A stretch of 52,729 bases of DNA from Desulfococcaceae bacterium HSG9 (lineage in GTDB: Bacteria; Desulfobacterota; Desulfobacteria; Desulfobacterales; JAUCGF01): assembly GCA_030378005.1 (NCBI GenBank), contig JAUCGF010000072.1, positions 74,542 through 127,270 of the forward strand, given 5' to 3'. The notes beneath the pieces were generated by a model. The model was not told where the DNA came from. It saw only the letters and a program-made list of their open reading frames with translations, and searched no databases. The translations under genes were made by a program, and so were the position numbers. Below, in pieces: positions 36,454 to 46,199 of this stretch. Position 1 is the stretch's first letter. Each line of letters begins with the position of its first letter.

Positions 36454-36687
36454 TCACCCTCCCCCTACCGGTGGAAAAATACCAATTCTATCTCCACCGT
36501 TAAGCACTGTGTCCGAGTCGCCTTTTTTACCGTTAATAAAGATAAGTTTAGCCAGAGAGACGGGAATTAGCAGTTCATCCAGCAGTTCGTCAACAGATAC
36601 TCCGGGATTTATCGGGTAATGTTCAGCCGATGCCGGTAAATATTTTTTCAGTGTTGCAAACAGTTTGATGGTAATGTATGCTTTCAT
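36454..36687 (-). CDS. MoaD/ThiS-family sulfur carrier protein
   Basis: 77 residues ending VGGG, the di-glycine tail that is adenylated and thiocarboxylated. The beta-grasp pattern includes IKLFATLKKYLP, LFINGK-like FINGKKG, and LNGGDRIGIFPPVGGG. It may serve molybdopterin synthesis (MoaD), thiamine (ThiS) or tungsten/other sulfur transfer. No moa or thi gene is adjacent, so the pathway is open. Confidence 0.8.
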   Translation of the reverse strand: MKAYITIKLFATLKKYLPASAEHYPINPGVSVDELLDELLIPVSLAKLIFINGKKGDSDTVLNGGDRIGIFPPVGGG

Positions 36688-36814
36688 TTTTTACCTGTTT
36701 AGGAGTTATATTTAACTTTGAGGACCAATTTAACGCTGCTCATTATAAAAGTCAATATCATGTTTTGTCTGAAATAAGGGACGGCAAACTTATTTTTAGG
36801 AAGGATCCGGCAAT

Positions 36815-37756
36815 ATGAAGTTACATTTCAAAAAAGCGCTTGTTACTGGTGGCGCAGGCTTTATCGGTTCCCATATCGTTGATGAATTGTTAGACCGGGG
36901 AATCAAAGTTGCGGTTATTGATAACCTGTCCACGGGCAATCTGCAAAATTTAGCACATGTTCAAGAGCGTATTTCCTTTTTCCAAGGCGATATACGCGAT
37001 CATGATATCTTAACGAAGGCAGTTCAAGGGAGTGATGTTATATTTCATCTGGCCGCGGTCGTCTCTGTCACACAAACGGTGGAACAACCGATTGATTCAG
37101 CCATGGTTAATGATCTTGGAACTCTTTCAATTCTTGAGGTAGCGCGTCAGCACGATGTGAAAAAAGTGATCATCTCCAGTTCTTGTGCTGTCTATGGAGA
37201 TTCGCCCAAACTACCCAAAATTGAAACAATGATACCGTTACCTTTAAGCCCTTATGCTGTGCAAAAATTGACAGGAGAGTTGAATGCTAAAGTTTACAAT
37301 GATCTGTATGGGTTGAAAACGGTTTGTTTACGGTATTTTAACGTTTACGGTCCGCGTCAGGACCCGTCATCGCCCTATTCTGGTGTGATATCGATTTTTA
37401 TGTCCAAAGCGGCATCAAAGGACACACCTGTGATTTACGGAGATGGAAATCAATACCGCGATTTTATTTTTGTCAAAGATGTTGTTCGTGCAAATTTGTT
37501 ATCAGCTATTGATGACAAGGCTTGCGGAAAAGTGTTTAATATTGGTTCTGCCAAAAACACGACAATTAACCAACTATGGAAAATGATTTGCACTATGACG
37601 GCATTGAAGATCAAACCGGAATACCGGCCGGAGCGATCCGGCGATATTCGTGAATCATTTGCTGACATTAAGCGCGCTCAATCAATATTAGGCTTTTTAC
37701 CTGAATATTCGTTTGAAAAGGGACTTGAAATTACTTTACAACATGCTATGGTTTAA
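36815..37756 (+). CDS. NAD-dependent sugar-nucleotide epimerase (GalE/WbpP type)
   Basis: 313 residues. Rossmann motif TGGAGFIGSH near the N-terminus, SSSCAVYGD strand and YxxxK as YAVQK. FNVYGPRQDPSSPYSG fits UDP-glucose/UDP-GlcNAc 4-epimerases. AAGGAT precedes the ATG. The following gene encodes a second epimerase 36 bases on, so both probably supply nucleotide sugars for surface polysaccharide. Confidence 0.82.
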   Translation: MKLHFKKALVTGGAGFIGSHIVDELLDRGIKVAVIDNLSTGNLQNLAHVQERISFFQGDIRDHDILTKAVQGSDVIFHLAAVVSVTQTVEQPIDSAMVNDLGTLSILEVARQHDVKKVIISSSCAVYGDSPKLPKIETMIPLPLSPYAVQKLTGELNAKVYNDLYGLKTVCLRYFNVYGPRQDPSSPYSGVISIFMSKAASKDTPVIYGDGNQYRDFIFVKDVVRANLLSAIDDKACGKVFNIGSAKNTTINQLWKMICTMTALKIKPEYRPERSGDIRESFADIKRAQSILGFLPEYSFEKGLEITLQHAMV

Positions 37757-37792
37757 TTTTGTGCAAACAATTAAAGAGGAGGTTTGTGAAAA

Positions 37793-38812
37793 ATGAATTC
37801 TCAATTTAAATGCATTCTAGTTACGGGTGCGGCCGGTTTTATCGGCTTCCATCTTTCCAAGAGGTTGCTGGCCGATGGGTACCAGGTTTGCGGGCTGGAT
37901 AATTTAAACGATTATTATGATGTCAGGTTAAAACAGGCGCGTTTGGATCAATTGCTTGACCACAAGGAATTTAGTTTCGCTGAACTTGATTTGGCCGACT
38001 TGCACGGTATGCAGAATCTTTTCAAAGAGAATGCTTTTGATGCGGTGGTTAATTTGGCAGCTCAAGCAGGTGTGCGCTATTCCTTAGAAAATCCGCATGC
38101 ATATATCAATGCCAATATTGCAGGGTTTGTCAACCTGCTCGAATGTTGCCGCTTTAACGATATTAAACACCTTGTATTCGCATCTTCAAGTTCTGTTTAT
38201 GGAGCCAATACTAAAATGCCCTTTTCAGTGCATCATAATGTTGATCATCCGGTGTCGCTTTACGCGGCAACCAAAAAAGCTAATGAACTGATGGCGCATA
38301 CATATAGTCATTTGTTTAAAATACGATGCACCGGTTTACGCTTTTTTACCGTTTATGGCCCTTGGGGGCGCCCTGACATGGCACTGTTCCTTTTTACCCG
38401 CGCTATTTTGCAGGGTAAGCCGATCAAAGTGTTCAACCACGGTAAAATGCAGCGGGATTTTACTTATATTGATGATATTATCGAAGGCGTCACCCGCATA
38501 ATAACTATTCAACCAAAGCCGAACCCGGATTGGAGCGGAGCTTCTCCTGATCCCGGAACCTCTTACGCGCCCTATAAAATTTATAACATTGGTAATAATA
38601 ATCCAGTTGAACTGATGAAATTTATTGAAATTATAGAGAACGCCTTGGGGCAGAAAGCTAAAATGGAATTTTTAGATTTACAACCGGGCGATGTGCCGGC
38701 AACTTATGCGGATGTGGATGATCTGATTCGTGATGCGGGGTTTAAACCGCAAACACCTCTTGAAACCGGCATATCCCGATTTATTAAATGGTATAAAGAG
38801 TATTACGCGTAA
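37793..38812 (+). CDS. UDP-glucuronate 4-epimerase-like protein (CapI/LpsL type)
   Basis: 339 residues, GAGGAGG upstream of the [13 protein letters not shown], the [17 protein letters not shown] segment, [13 protein letters not shown] and [14 protein letters not shown] are characteristic of UDP-glucuronate 4-epimerases, which make UDP-galacturonate for lipopolysaccharide or capsule. Catalytic SSSSVYG and YAATK are intact. Cytoplasmic. Confidence 0.87.
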   Translation: MNSQFKCILVTGAAGFIGFHLSKRLLADGYQVCGLDNLNDYYDVRLKQARLDQLLDHKEFSFAELDLADLHGMQNLFKENAFDAVVNLAAQAGVRYSLENPHAYINANIAGFVNLLECCRFNDIKHLVFASSSSVYGANTKMPFSVHHNVDHPVSLYAATKKANELMAHTYSHLFKIRCTGLRFFTVYGPWGRPDMALFLFTRAILQGKPIKVFNHGKMQRDFTYIDDIIEGVTRIITIQPKPNPDWSGASPDPGTSYAPYKIYNIGNNNPVELMKFIEIIENALGQKAKMEFLDLQPGDVPATYADVDDLIRDAGFKPQTPLETGISRFIKWYKEYYA

Positions 38813-38850
38813 TTAAACAAAAATCTCCAGGTAAAAAAGCGAGCGCTAAT

Positions 38851-40359
38851 ATGGCTGAGGACATCACTGCTATTGTAAATTCAATGTTAAACAATGCCGA
38901 AGTTTACCAAACCATGGGCTTACATGTGGAGGCCCTGGATACGTATGAACAAATTTTGGCCGACCATGCCGCACTGGATGCCAAGACTAAAAAAACGGTT
39001 GAAGATAATATCGCTCTCTTAAAACAGAACGAAGACCCACATTCGACAGAACAAGATGATATTGCCGATATAGAGCCTTTCCTTGATATCGCCGATATAG
39101 CGCCTCTCCTTGATAACGCCTCAGTTTACCAAACCATGGGATTACATGTGGAGGCATTGGATATTTATGAACAGATTCTGGCCGACCATGCCAGATTGGA
39201 TGCCGAGACTAAAAAAACAGTTGAAGATAATATTATTCTGCTAAAACATACGATTGGTGAAAAAAAGCGTGAAAAAGATCCGCAAACGGCTGAACAAGAT
39301 GATGAAGCCATAGAGCCTTTACCTGAAGAACTTTCCAATATCAAAGAATCGTTATTCAGAACAGATACTCAGTTCGATGACACCGATATAGCGCCTATCC
39401 TTGATAATGCCTCCGAATTAATGGCTATCAAAGCGGAAGTTAAAAAATATATCAGAGAAGCTAAACTGTATCAGAATCAAGACCTGTTAAGCGAATCTCA
39501 AGATAAATACATGGCGGCATTAAAATTATTGGAAAGCAATGATGCGATAAAGGGGAAAAAAAATTTAGTCACTATAATAGAATCCAAGTTAAAATCAATG
39601 GATAGCGGCAATAAAGATGAAGTGGGGATAGATAATGAATTAGCTGAGGCCGAGAAGCTTTTATCGGGCTTGAATGAAGGCACTGAAGAACTTGTTCTCG
39701 GTGCAAAGGTAAAAAAAGGAGCCAAAAAGAAAGATAAAGATACGAGAACGGCCACCCCCCTTGAAACTGCCGTTGCGCTGATGAATGACAGTCAATTTGA
39801 AGATGCGTTGATTCGATTAAAAGAACTGATGGACGATGAAGCGTATCGCGTCGAAGCCGCCGGAAAGTTGCTTGAATGTCAGACTGCCGTAAGTTCCGCC
39901 GGCAAAGCGGTGGACCAATTAGAAGCGTGGCTGGCGGAAGACTTGTTTAAACCGGAACAATTAGATGTTATAAGGGATATTCTCAGCAAGATTCTGGAAA
40001 GCAGAGGAATTATTAAAATTGCTACGAGGGTGGTGGCTGCACATCAGGTTGGCACGCAACCTCCGGCGCCGAATGGTTCGGCGGCGGCCTACGACATTCC
40101 CGCACCCTATCATTCAGGCGAAACCGGATTAGATGATAAGCAATTTGAATTTACAGATGATGAGTATTCCGATATTATTGATACAATAGATATAAAAGCG
40201 CCATCTGAGGACGACTTGGAAGAGAATCCGGATGGTGAATACACTGAGTTCGATTTTATAGACAATATTAATAAAACAGACGAACCGTTACCCTCTTATA
40301 TAAGTGGCGATGAAAAACAAGATTATGATGAGTTTGATGTTGTTGATTCTGTGAAATAA
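38851..40359 (+). CDS. Acidic tetratricopeptide-like repeat protein
   Basis: 502 residues, strongly acidic. Two ~85-residue N-terminal repeats contain YQTMGLHVEALDxYEQILADHA followed by a KKTVEDNI helix, the helix pairs of TPR-type proteins. A further TPR-like pair is near residue 195 (EAKLYQNQDLLSESQDKY). The C-terminal 120 residues are disordered Asp/Glu-rich sequence with repeated FD and EFD words. No signal peptide. It converges on the PilB-type gene with a 4-base gap. A scaffold role with that ATPase is only a guess from adjacency. Confidence 0.7.
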   Translation: MAEDITAIVNSMLNNAEVYQTMGLHVEALDTYEQILADHAALDAKTKKTVEDNIALLKQNEDPHSTEQDDIADIEPFLDIADIAPLLDNASVYQTMGLHVEALDIYEQILADHARLDAETKKTVEDNIILLKHTIGEKKREKDPQTAEQDDEAIEPLPEELSNIKESLFRTDTQFDDTDIAPILDNASELMAIKAEVKKYIREAKLYQNQDLLSESQDKYMAALKLLESNDAIKGKKNLVTIIESKLKSMDSGNKDEVGIDNELAEAEKLLSGLNEGTEELVLGAKVKKGAKKKDKDTRTATPLETAVALMNDSQFEDALIRLKELMDDEAYRVEAAGKLLECQTAVSSAGKAVDQLEAWLAEDLFKPEQLDVIRDILSKILESRGIIKIATRVVAAHQVGTQPPAPNGSAAAYDIPAPYHSGETGLDDKQFEFTDDEYSDIIDTIDIKAPSEDDLEENPDGEYTEFDFIDNINKTDEPLPSYISGDEKQDYDEFDVVDSVK

Positions 40360-40363
40360 AACC

Positions 40364-42625
40364 TCAGCGTCGTTGTTGACTCATACGAATACGGTCATTA
40401 AGAAGACTGACAATAATATTGTTCGCTTTTACAAGGCGGCCGGCCAAAGTTTTAAAAAGATGTTTGGACACATCGGGATATTTGTCGATCAGTTCAGGCA
40501 GTTTATCCCCCGGATAACGAATAACGGTTGAACGGCCTTTGGAGATGATGGATGCAGACCGTTTTTCGTTTGTAATGGCAGCAATCTCGCCAAAATATAC
40601 GTTTGGTTCCGTAATTTCAGAAATTTTTTTGCCATCCGATACAACCGCAACCGCACCTTGAATAAGCTTAAAAAAATCCTTGTCACTGTTACCTTCACGC
40701 ACAATGACATCTTTATCTTCGTATCTCTCTCTATCCGGATTAATCAGGTAGGCGGGTAACGCCTCTTTCGTAACAGTTGTCTTTTTTGCAACTTCCTGAA
40801 CAGAAGTGACCCCTTGTCGTACTTTTTCTAAACCTGCTTCTCGTAGTGTCGCCATACCTTCCGCTTGAGCGACTTTACGCAACTGATCTTCGGGAACTGC
40901 GGCATTAATTGCTTTACTGACCTCATCTGTCACCGCCATAAGTTCATATAGTCCGACACGGCCTTTATAGCCGGTGCCGTTGCACTTACCGCAGCCTTTA
41001 GGTCCATAAATTTCCAAATCCGGTATCTCTTCTTTGGAAAAGCCGATTTCCTCAAGGTATTTGGAATCATTACTATTATCGACTACCTTGCATGCGGCGC
41101 ATAATCTTCGCGCCAGTCGCTGTGAAAGCACCATTGTTACAGCGGTAGCCAGCATATAGGAAGGGATGCCGATATCAAGTAATCGCCCGATTGTTGAAGG
41201 ACAATCGTTCGTATGCAGTGTGCTGAAGACCAGATGGCCGGTCATAGAGGCTTTGATGGCGATTCCGGCAGTTCCCATATCACGTATTTCACCCACCATA
41301 ATAATATCCGGGTCCTGGCGTAAAAAAGACTTCAAGGCCGCCTCAAATGTCATGCCCACCTCTTCTCGCACCAGAACCTGATTAATGCCTTTGAAGTTAA
41401 ACTCAACCGGGTCTTCGGCCGTTAAAATTTTAGTGTCTTCCTTATTAAGAACGCTGAGAACTGAATAAAGTGTCGTTGTTTTACCACTACCGGTCGGACC
41501 GGTGACCAACAATAGACCGTAGGGCCGGAAAATACATTTTTTTAATGTTTCAAACGTTTCGGGTTCAAACCCCATTTTGGTCAAATCAACATTCAGCGCG
41601 CTCTTATCCAAAATTCGCATAACAATGCTTTCACCAAAAAGGGTCGGCAATGTGGAGACACGGAAATCAACCGCCTTATTTTTGCCCATCTTCATTTTAA
41701 TACGGCCGTCCTGAGGCACACGCCGTTCAGCTATATTCAAATCAGCTAATATTTTCAAACGGGAATTAAGTGCATTTTTAATATTTAGCGGCAGATTCAT
41801 GGCTTTAAAAAGAGAGCCATCCATACGATAGCGCACCTGAAGCGATTTTTCGAATGGTTCAATGTGAATATCGGAGACGCCTTCATTAATCGCGCGGATT
41901 AATATACCGTTCACCAATTTAATAATCGGCGCATCCCCTGCGTTAAAATCATCAAAATCACTTTCGTCCTCCATTGTACTTTGTAGTTCAATCTCATCGG
42001 CAGCCTCGGTTACCAGTGCGCCGAAATCATCCACAGCTGTCACCGGCATATCATTTTGCTCCTCTTCTTCCACTAATTTAAAGAAGCTTTGATATTCATC
42101 ATCACTGATTTTATAAAACTTTTTATAGGCGTCAACGACCTGTCGTTCAGTGGATGCGACCGCAATGATGCTTCGTTCTAATTCCGTTTGCAGCGTATCG
42201 ACAGCATCCGTATCCGTTGGTTCGGTCATACACATGACAATGCCGTCACCTTTAAACCTAACCGGAAAAGCCATGTGCTTTTTAGCGTTCTCATAAGATA
42301 GCGTTTTGGTCGCTTCAATGTCCGGCGTTATGTCCGAGATTTTAATCACTGGAATGTTAGTTGAACGTGATAGCACGTTGACGATGGTATCATCATCAAT
42401 ATAGCCACGTTTTAACAGGATGCTGCTTAGTTTACCGCCTTGCTTTTTTTGAATACCAAGCGCTTCTTGCAATTGGTTAGACGTAATTTGTCCCTCTTTA
42501 CTCAGAAGCTCACCGATTTTTGCTTTTCCTGCGCCGGATTGATCGCGGATTGTCTTCTTCAAGCTGGATTTGCCGACTGCAACTTTTTTCGTGGGTGCTC
42601 GTTTTATTGCTCTGGATTTAGCCAT
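40364..42625 (-). CDS. PilB/GspE-type ATPase with C-terminal cyclic-nucleotide-binding domain
   Basis: 753 residues. A basic N-terminus leads to an MshEN-like domain (KIGELLSKEGQITSNQLQEAL, then a second half where the motif Gly is Ser). The secretion ATPase core has Walker A GPTGSGKTTT (about residue 371), an Asp box, Walker B-like IIMVGEIRD, and a zinc CxxC pair (CAAC, CGKC). After about residue 625 comes an added cyclic-nucleotide-binding fold with FGEIAAITNEKRSASI as phosphate-binding cassette. It should power pilus extension or type II-like secretion from the inner membrane. No pilC, pilT or pilin is nearby. The C-terminal fusion is unusual. Confidence 0.85.
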   Translation of the reverse strand: MAKSRAIKRAPTKKVAVGKSSLKKTIRDQSGAGKAKIGELLSKEGQITSNQLQEALGIQKKQGGKLSSILLKRGYIDDDTIVNVLSRSTNIPVIKISDITPDIEATKTLSYENAKKHMAFPVRFKGDGIVMCMTEPTDTDAVDTLQTELERSIIAVASTERQVVDAYKKFYKISDDEYQSFFKLVEEEEQNDMPVTAVDDFGALVTEAADEIELQSTMEDESDFDDFNAGDAPIIKLVNGILIRAINEGVSDIHIEPFEKSLQVRYRMDGSLFKAMNLPLNIKNALNSRLKILADLNIAERRVPQDGRIKMKMGKNKAVDFRVSTLPTLFGESIVMRILDKSALNVDLTKMGFEPETFETLKKCIFRPYGLLLVTGPTGSGKTTTLYSVLSVLNKEDTKILTAEDPVEFNFKGINQVLVREEVGMTFEAALKSFLRQDPDIIMVGEIRDMGTAGIAIKASMTGHLVFSTLHTNDCPSTIGRLLDIGIPSYMLATAVTMVLSQRLARRLCAACKVVDNSNDSKYLEEIGFSKEEIPDLEIYGPKGCGKCNGTGYKGRVGLYELMAVTDEVSKAINAAVPEDQLRKVAQAEGMATLREAGLEKVRQGVTSVQEVAKKTTVTKEALPAYLINPDRERYEDKDVIVREGNSDKDFFKLIQGAVAVVSDGKKISEITEPNVYFGEIAAITNEKRSASIISKGRSTVIRYPGDKLPELIDKYPDVSKHLFKTLAGRLVKANNIIVSLLNDRIRMSQQRR

Positions 42626-42782
42626 TTTATTTTTTTTTCATCAATTTTTTAATTTTCAGAATCTAATACTTATACATTTGCCGCTACTGCAAACAATTGT
42701 ATGCGAATTTACATAATAACGTTTATAGGTGTGATGTGTGAATATAGCAGTACCTTAACCAGTGTATTATCATCTTTTCTTA

Positions 42783-42900
42783 TAGGTCGTGTTTTCAAAT
42801 TCACAAATCTAAAATATAGTCAGTAGGTTACATGAATCTGACAATATCGGCTTTTTCTTTTAAAATAAGAGAGTTAAAGCTAATTTGAAAACACGACCTA
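42783..42900. repeat. TAGGTCGTG-family miniature element, copy 1
   Basis: A 118-base element with perfect 19-bp terminal inverted repeats (TAGGTCGTGTTTTCAAATT). Its sequence is almost identical, in inverted orientation, to 46200-46317. No coding capacity. It lies upstream of the PilB-type gene. Confidence 0.85.
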
Positions 42901-42958
42901 ATATGGGAAAATTTTAACCCGCCTGTGAAACTACAGGGATTAGGTCTATGAATGATGC

Positions 42959-43065
42959 GAATTAAATAACTTGCCCATTATGAGCGTTGATTTCAGTCAG
43001 CTTTACCCGTGACGCAAGCTGAATCTGCCACTCATCTTTGTTAATATGTGTAAGTTATTTAATTT
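42959..43065. repeat. Inverted repeat ATTAAATAACTT / AAGTTATTTAAT
   Basis: 12-bp arms at 42961-42972 and 43052-43063, with near-matching flanks, enclose about 80 bases of mixed sequence. It may be a further miniature element or a degraded piece. No copy was found elsewhere in the window. Confidence 0.4.
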
Positions 43066-43149
43066 CTAATCTTCACTAAATTAAATCCGTGTAGATTGCA
43101 TAAAATCAAAGCATTTAAAAATCCCATCTGATGATAATTAGGCATGAGG

Positions 43150-43351
43150 ACGAAATAACTTGGATATTTCTATATCAATGGCTCGGTAATTTTTTCTGAT
43201 TCAACGTGTTAAAAATCATAACTATCTGAAATTATTACAAAAGGTTTTAGAACCTCGTTTTTAGAACCTATTGAAATTATTAGATTTTTAATTTTTTACC
43301 GAACTATTGCTATATATGTTGCCGTTTATTTAAATGGGGAAGTTATTTCGT
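43150..43351. repeat. Inverted repeat ACGAAATAACTT with inner TCGGTAA repeat
   Basis: 12-bp arms (43150-43161, 43340-43351) bound a 202-base AT-rich segment. An inner pair (CTCGGTAATTTTTT / AATTTTTTACCGAAC) is set at matching distance. ACGAAATAACTT also occurs within the inserted element at 18380-18515. Lies downstream of the DUF4388 gene. Confidence 0.45.
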
Positions 43352-43391
43352 ACCCATTTCTTATTATGTAAACATTCAAAAACAGCAATTG

Positions 43392-44582
43392 TCAAGACAT
43401 TATTTTTAAACCGTTTCTAACGGTAGTACGAATATCTTTAATAACGCGCTTTTTACTTTGGGCACCCCCCATTTGGTATTTATAAGAGTCCATCAGAACA
43501 TTTTTTAATTCAATCACCAAATTATGGGACATTTTTTTATCTAAAACCCCTCCCAATTTATTAAGAAGGTTAAGGCAAAATTCGTTGAAGCTGTTGATTA
43601 AGAATTTATAGCCTTCTTCAAAGTCATTGAATCTTTGCATATATTGGATGACATTTTTTATATTATATGATGCGGATTTTTGGGGATCAAAATTGTGCAA
43701 CAATTTTTTTTGCATAGTTGATGCGGTCGGCTTGCATTCTTCCAAAAAAACAAATGTCTTTTCACCCAACACCGGTTCAAGATTTTTACGAATTACGTGT
43801 AGGATATCATTATACATGGCGATAATACCGGCATAGTCATCATTCCGATCAGTAACTTCCGCCTTTTTTTCAAAAGGTGTATCTTCCAATTTTTCGATGA
43901 GACCGGAGGCGTTTAAAGAGTTGATTAACCGATAAACGGCAAATTCATCGTAACCGCTCTTTTGAACTACTTCTTTGACAGTTCGGGTACCATCGTTCAA
44001 TGAAAGCATACGCCATTCATTTGAATTAAGATTAAGGCTCCCTTGCCCACCTTTGGCTGATGCTTTGAATATGAGTTTATCATTGGGTATCAGTTTTTTT
44101 AAAATAGACATTTCATCAATACGCCGTGAGCCTTCCAGAATGATTTTCATCACATTTAAATTGACCGCCACCATACCATTTAAATCTAAACCGGCGGATT
44201 TATATTCAAAAACACCTTTTTCCCATAAAAACGGTTCATATAAAATTTCTTCCACCTGTATGCTTACAAAGCGAACGAGAGTTTCACGCGAGATAAATCC
44301 TTTTTCCACAAGATGGCTTCCAAGAGGCAATTTTTTTTCCCGAGCTTTAATAAGGCATTCCTTTAGCTGTTCTGAAGATATAATCCCGTTTTTTATAAGC
44401 AATTGGCTCAAGCGATCTTTTTTTCCCATTTCCTGCGCATAAATAATACTTCCCTGATTGAATATGATTTTAATTTTGTATGGTCCGTTTTGAACTTGCA
44501 CCACACCCGTTTTGCTTTCTGAACATAAAAGCTGTAAAATAGTGGCGAAATGAAAGCTTTCCAAGCTGCCTTTCAGTGACAT
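43392..44582 (-). CDS. DUF4388 (PatA-like) protein with MshEN-like helical segment
   Basis: 396 residues, AGGAGA before ATG 44582. Residues 1-55 match DUF4388 (SLKGSLESFHFATILQLL, KTGVVQVQ, GSIIYAQ), a domain first noted in PatA-type response regulators. Residues about 55-115 carry two copies of an L(L/V)xxGxISxExL pattern, like the MshEN domain of the PilB-type ATPase upstream on the same strand. The rest is helical, with a winged-helix-like stretch near residue 200 (RTVKEVVQKSGYDEFAVYRLI). Cytoplasmic; a regulatory or adaptor role in motility or polarity is inferred. Confidence 0.75.
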   Translation of the reverse strand: MSLKGSLESFHFATILQLLCSESKTGVVQVQNGPYKIKIIFNQGSIIYAQEMGKKDRLSQLLIKNGIISSEQLKECLIKAREKKLPLGSHLVEKGFISRETLVRFVSIQVEEILYEPFLWEKGVFEYKSAGLDLNGMVAVNLNVMKIILEGSRRIDEMSILKKLIPNDKLIFKASAKGGQGSLNLNSNEWRMLSLNDGTRTVKEVVQKSGYDEFAVYRLINSLNASGLIEKLEDTPFEKKAEVTDRNDDYAGIIAMYNDILHVIRKNLEPVLGEKTFVFLEECKPTASTMQKKLLHNFDPQKSASYNIKNVIQYMQRFNDFEEGYKFLINSFNEFCLNLLNKLGGVLDKKMSHNLVIELKNVLMDSYKYQMGGAQSKKRVIKDIRTTVRNGLKIMS

Positions 44583-44843
44583 AAATTCTCCTATGGAAAA
44601 TCTGCGTATGTGTTGAACAAGGGGTGGGTATCCTTCATCTTATAGATGTTCAGATAATTAATGCTACAAAATTAAATTTTAAATATCTTTAATTTCAAGG
44701 GAAATTAGTTCAACAGAGCCATTATAAAGGGTGTAACAATGTGCATTTTAACTTATAAATTCAACAGATCATACTATATCTTGTATTTGATGCACCGTTT
44801 TTATCAAATAAATTTTTTAATTGTTTTAGCACCCTTATTATAG

Positions 44844-45071
44844 TCATTTTTTTCGTTCCATATCAGAAAAATGATCGTAAATTTTTTTGATACCGCCGAA
44901 CACAAGTAAGATACTGATCATGTAAAAACAGAAGCGTAAGAAAAAAATACCCGAAGAAAAGTGCTGCCGAATCTCGGCTAATTTTTGAGGAATATGTATA
45001 AACATCATAATTCCGGCAGATATAAGTACAAATCCCCAAATTAATTGAATAAGAGCGTTTTTACGAGCCAT
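44844..45071 (-). CDS. Small two-helix membrane protein, unknown
   Basis: 75 residues with two hydrophobic spans (about 8-26 and 43-63), a basic start (MARKNAL) and a basic end (DMERKK). No family recognised and no strong ribosome-binding site. The composition is convincing for an inner-membrane protein. It lies between the crotonase and DUF4388 genes on the same strand. Confidence 0.55.
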   Translation of the reverse strand: MARKNALIQLIWGFVLISAGIMMFIHIPQKLAEIRQHFSSGIFFLRFCFYMISILLVFGGIKKIYDHFSDMERKK

Positions 45072-45126
45072 AGTATATTGTTATTTATTATACTCTCAAA
45101 AGGTCATAATTTGTGATCTTCTTATG

Positions 45127-45174
45127 CAGATTTCAGGGGTCAGTAATGTGCAGAAACCTGATACCTGAAATCTG
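45127..45174. repeat. Inverted repeat between crotonase and small membrane gene
   Basis: CAGATTTCAGG (45127-45137) and CCTGAAATCTG (45164-45174) form a perfect 11-bp stem. It may be a weak terminator for the crotonase gene or a dispersed palindrome; no U tract follows. Confidence 0.45.
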
Positions 45175-45225
45175 TAACAGAATACCATTAAAAAAACAGA
45201 TTCAAAATCACTGATGATGGCTCCG

Positions 45226-46020
45226 CTAAGTATAAAAAAGGCGGCCTTTAAATTTAGGGGATCGTTTTGCAAGAAAGGCATGAGTTCCCTCATAAGCGTC
45301 TTCACTTGCCATGCAAAGGGCAAAAGCGTCTGTTTCCATTTGGCACCCCGTTATAAGGTCTGCATTGACTCCGTTATTGATGACCTGTTTGGCGGCACGC
45401 AAAGAAACAGCTCCTTTACCGGCAATAATTTTTGCAGTTTTGATCGCTTCTTCCCAGAGTTTATCAGGTAAACACACCTTATTAACCATGCCGATGGTCT
45501 GAGCTTCATCCGCTTTAATCATTTTTCCAGTAAATATCATCTCTTTGGCTCTGTTCAAACCGATTAGGCGGCTCAGTCTCTGGGTACCGCCAAAGCCAGG
45601 AATAAGTCCGAGCGTAATTTCAGGAAGACCGAAAACAGCATTGTCGGATGCATATATAAAATCACTGGCCAGTGCTATCTCAGTACCGCCGCCAAGGGCA
45701 TAGCCGTTTACAGCGGCAATGACCGGTATCGAAAGATTCTGTAGTTTATTAATAGTGCGCTGGCCTTGCGCCGAAAAATTTTTAGCTTGAAGGGCATTAA
45801 GTTTGGCCAATTCGGTAATATCCGCTCCCGCGACAAACGCTTTTTCACCACTTCCGGTTAAGACCAGAACCCGTATCGTCTCATTTGCCGCAATTTCATC
45901 TAATATATATGAAAACTCCTTCAACAATTCTATGCTAATTGCGTTGAGGGCTTTGGGTCTGTTAAAAGTCAGCGTCGCCAGCGCGTCTTCAATCTGAAAA
46001 ATAATCGTTTTATACTCCAT
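45226..46020 (-). CDS. Enoyl-CoA hydratase/isomerase (crotonase) family protein
   Basis: 264 residues. ATG 46020 is chosen because GGAGG lies 6 bases upstream; the longer frame from 46053 adds an unlikely tail. Oxyanion-hole segment AFVAGADI, GYALGGGTEIALASD and FGLPEITLGLIPGFGGTQRL are intact, including both glutamates used by hydratases. Likely hydrates 2-enoyl-CoA in beta-oxidation or fermentative acyl-CoA routes. It stands without other fatty-acid genes, so the substrate is unknown. Confidence 0.87.
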   Translation of the reverse strand: MEYKTIIFQIEDALATLTFNRPKALNAISIELLKEFSYILDEIAANETIRVLVLTGSGEKAFVAGADITELAKLNALQAKNFSAQGQRTINKLQNLSIPVIAAVNGYALGGGTEIALASDFIYASDNAVFGLPEITLGLIPGFGGTQRLSRLIGLNRAKEMIFTGKMIKADEAQTIGMVNKVCLPDKLWEEAIKTAKIIAGKGAVSLRAAKQVINNGVNADLITGCQMETDAFALCMASEDAYEGTHAFLAKRSPKFKGRLFYT

Positions 46021-46199
46021 AAAAAACCTCCGGATAAATTTTGTTTGCAACAACCCTTAATAATCTGAAATAAATCATCACAACCTTTTTGTCAAATTGA
46101 AAACAGGAATTTTTGATTAATCCAACAGTGCAAAATTGAAAGTGTGGTGTTCAAAGTTATTCCGTAAAGCTGATGCGGACAGTTTTTCCATATTACATT

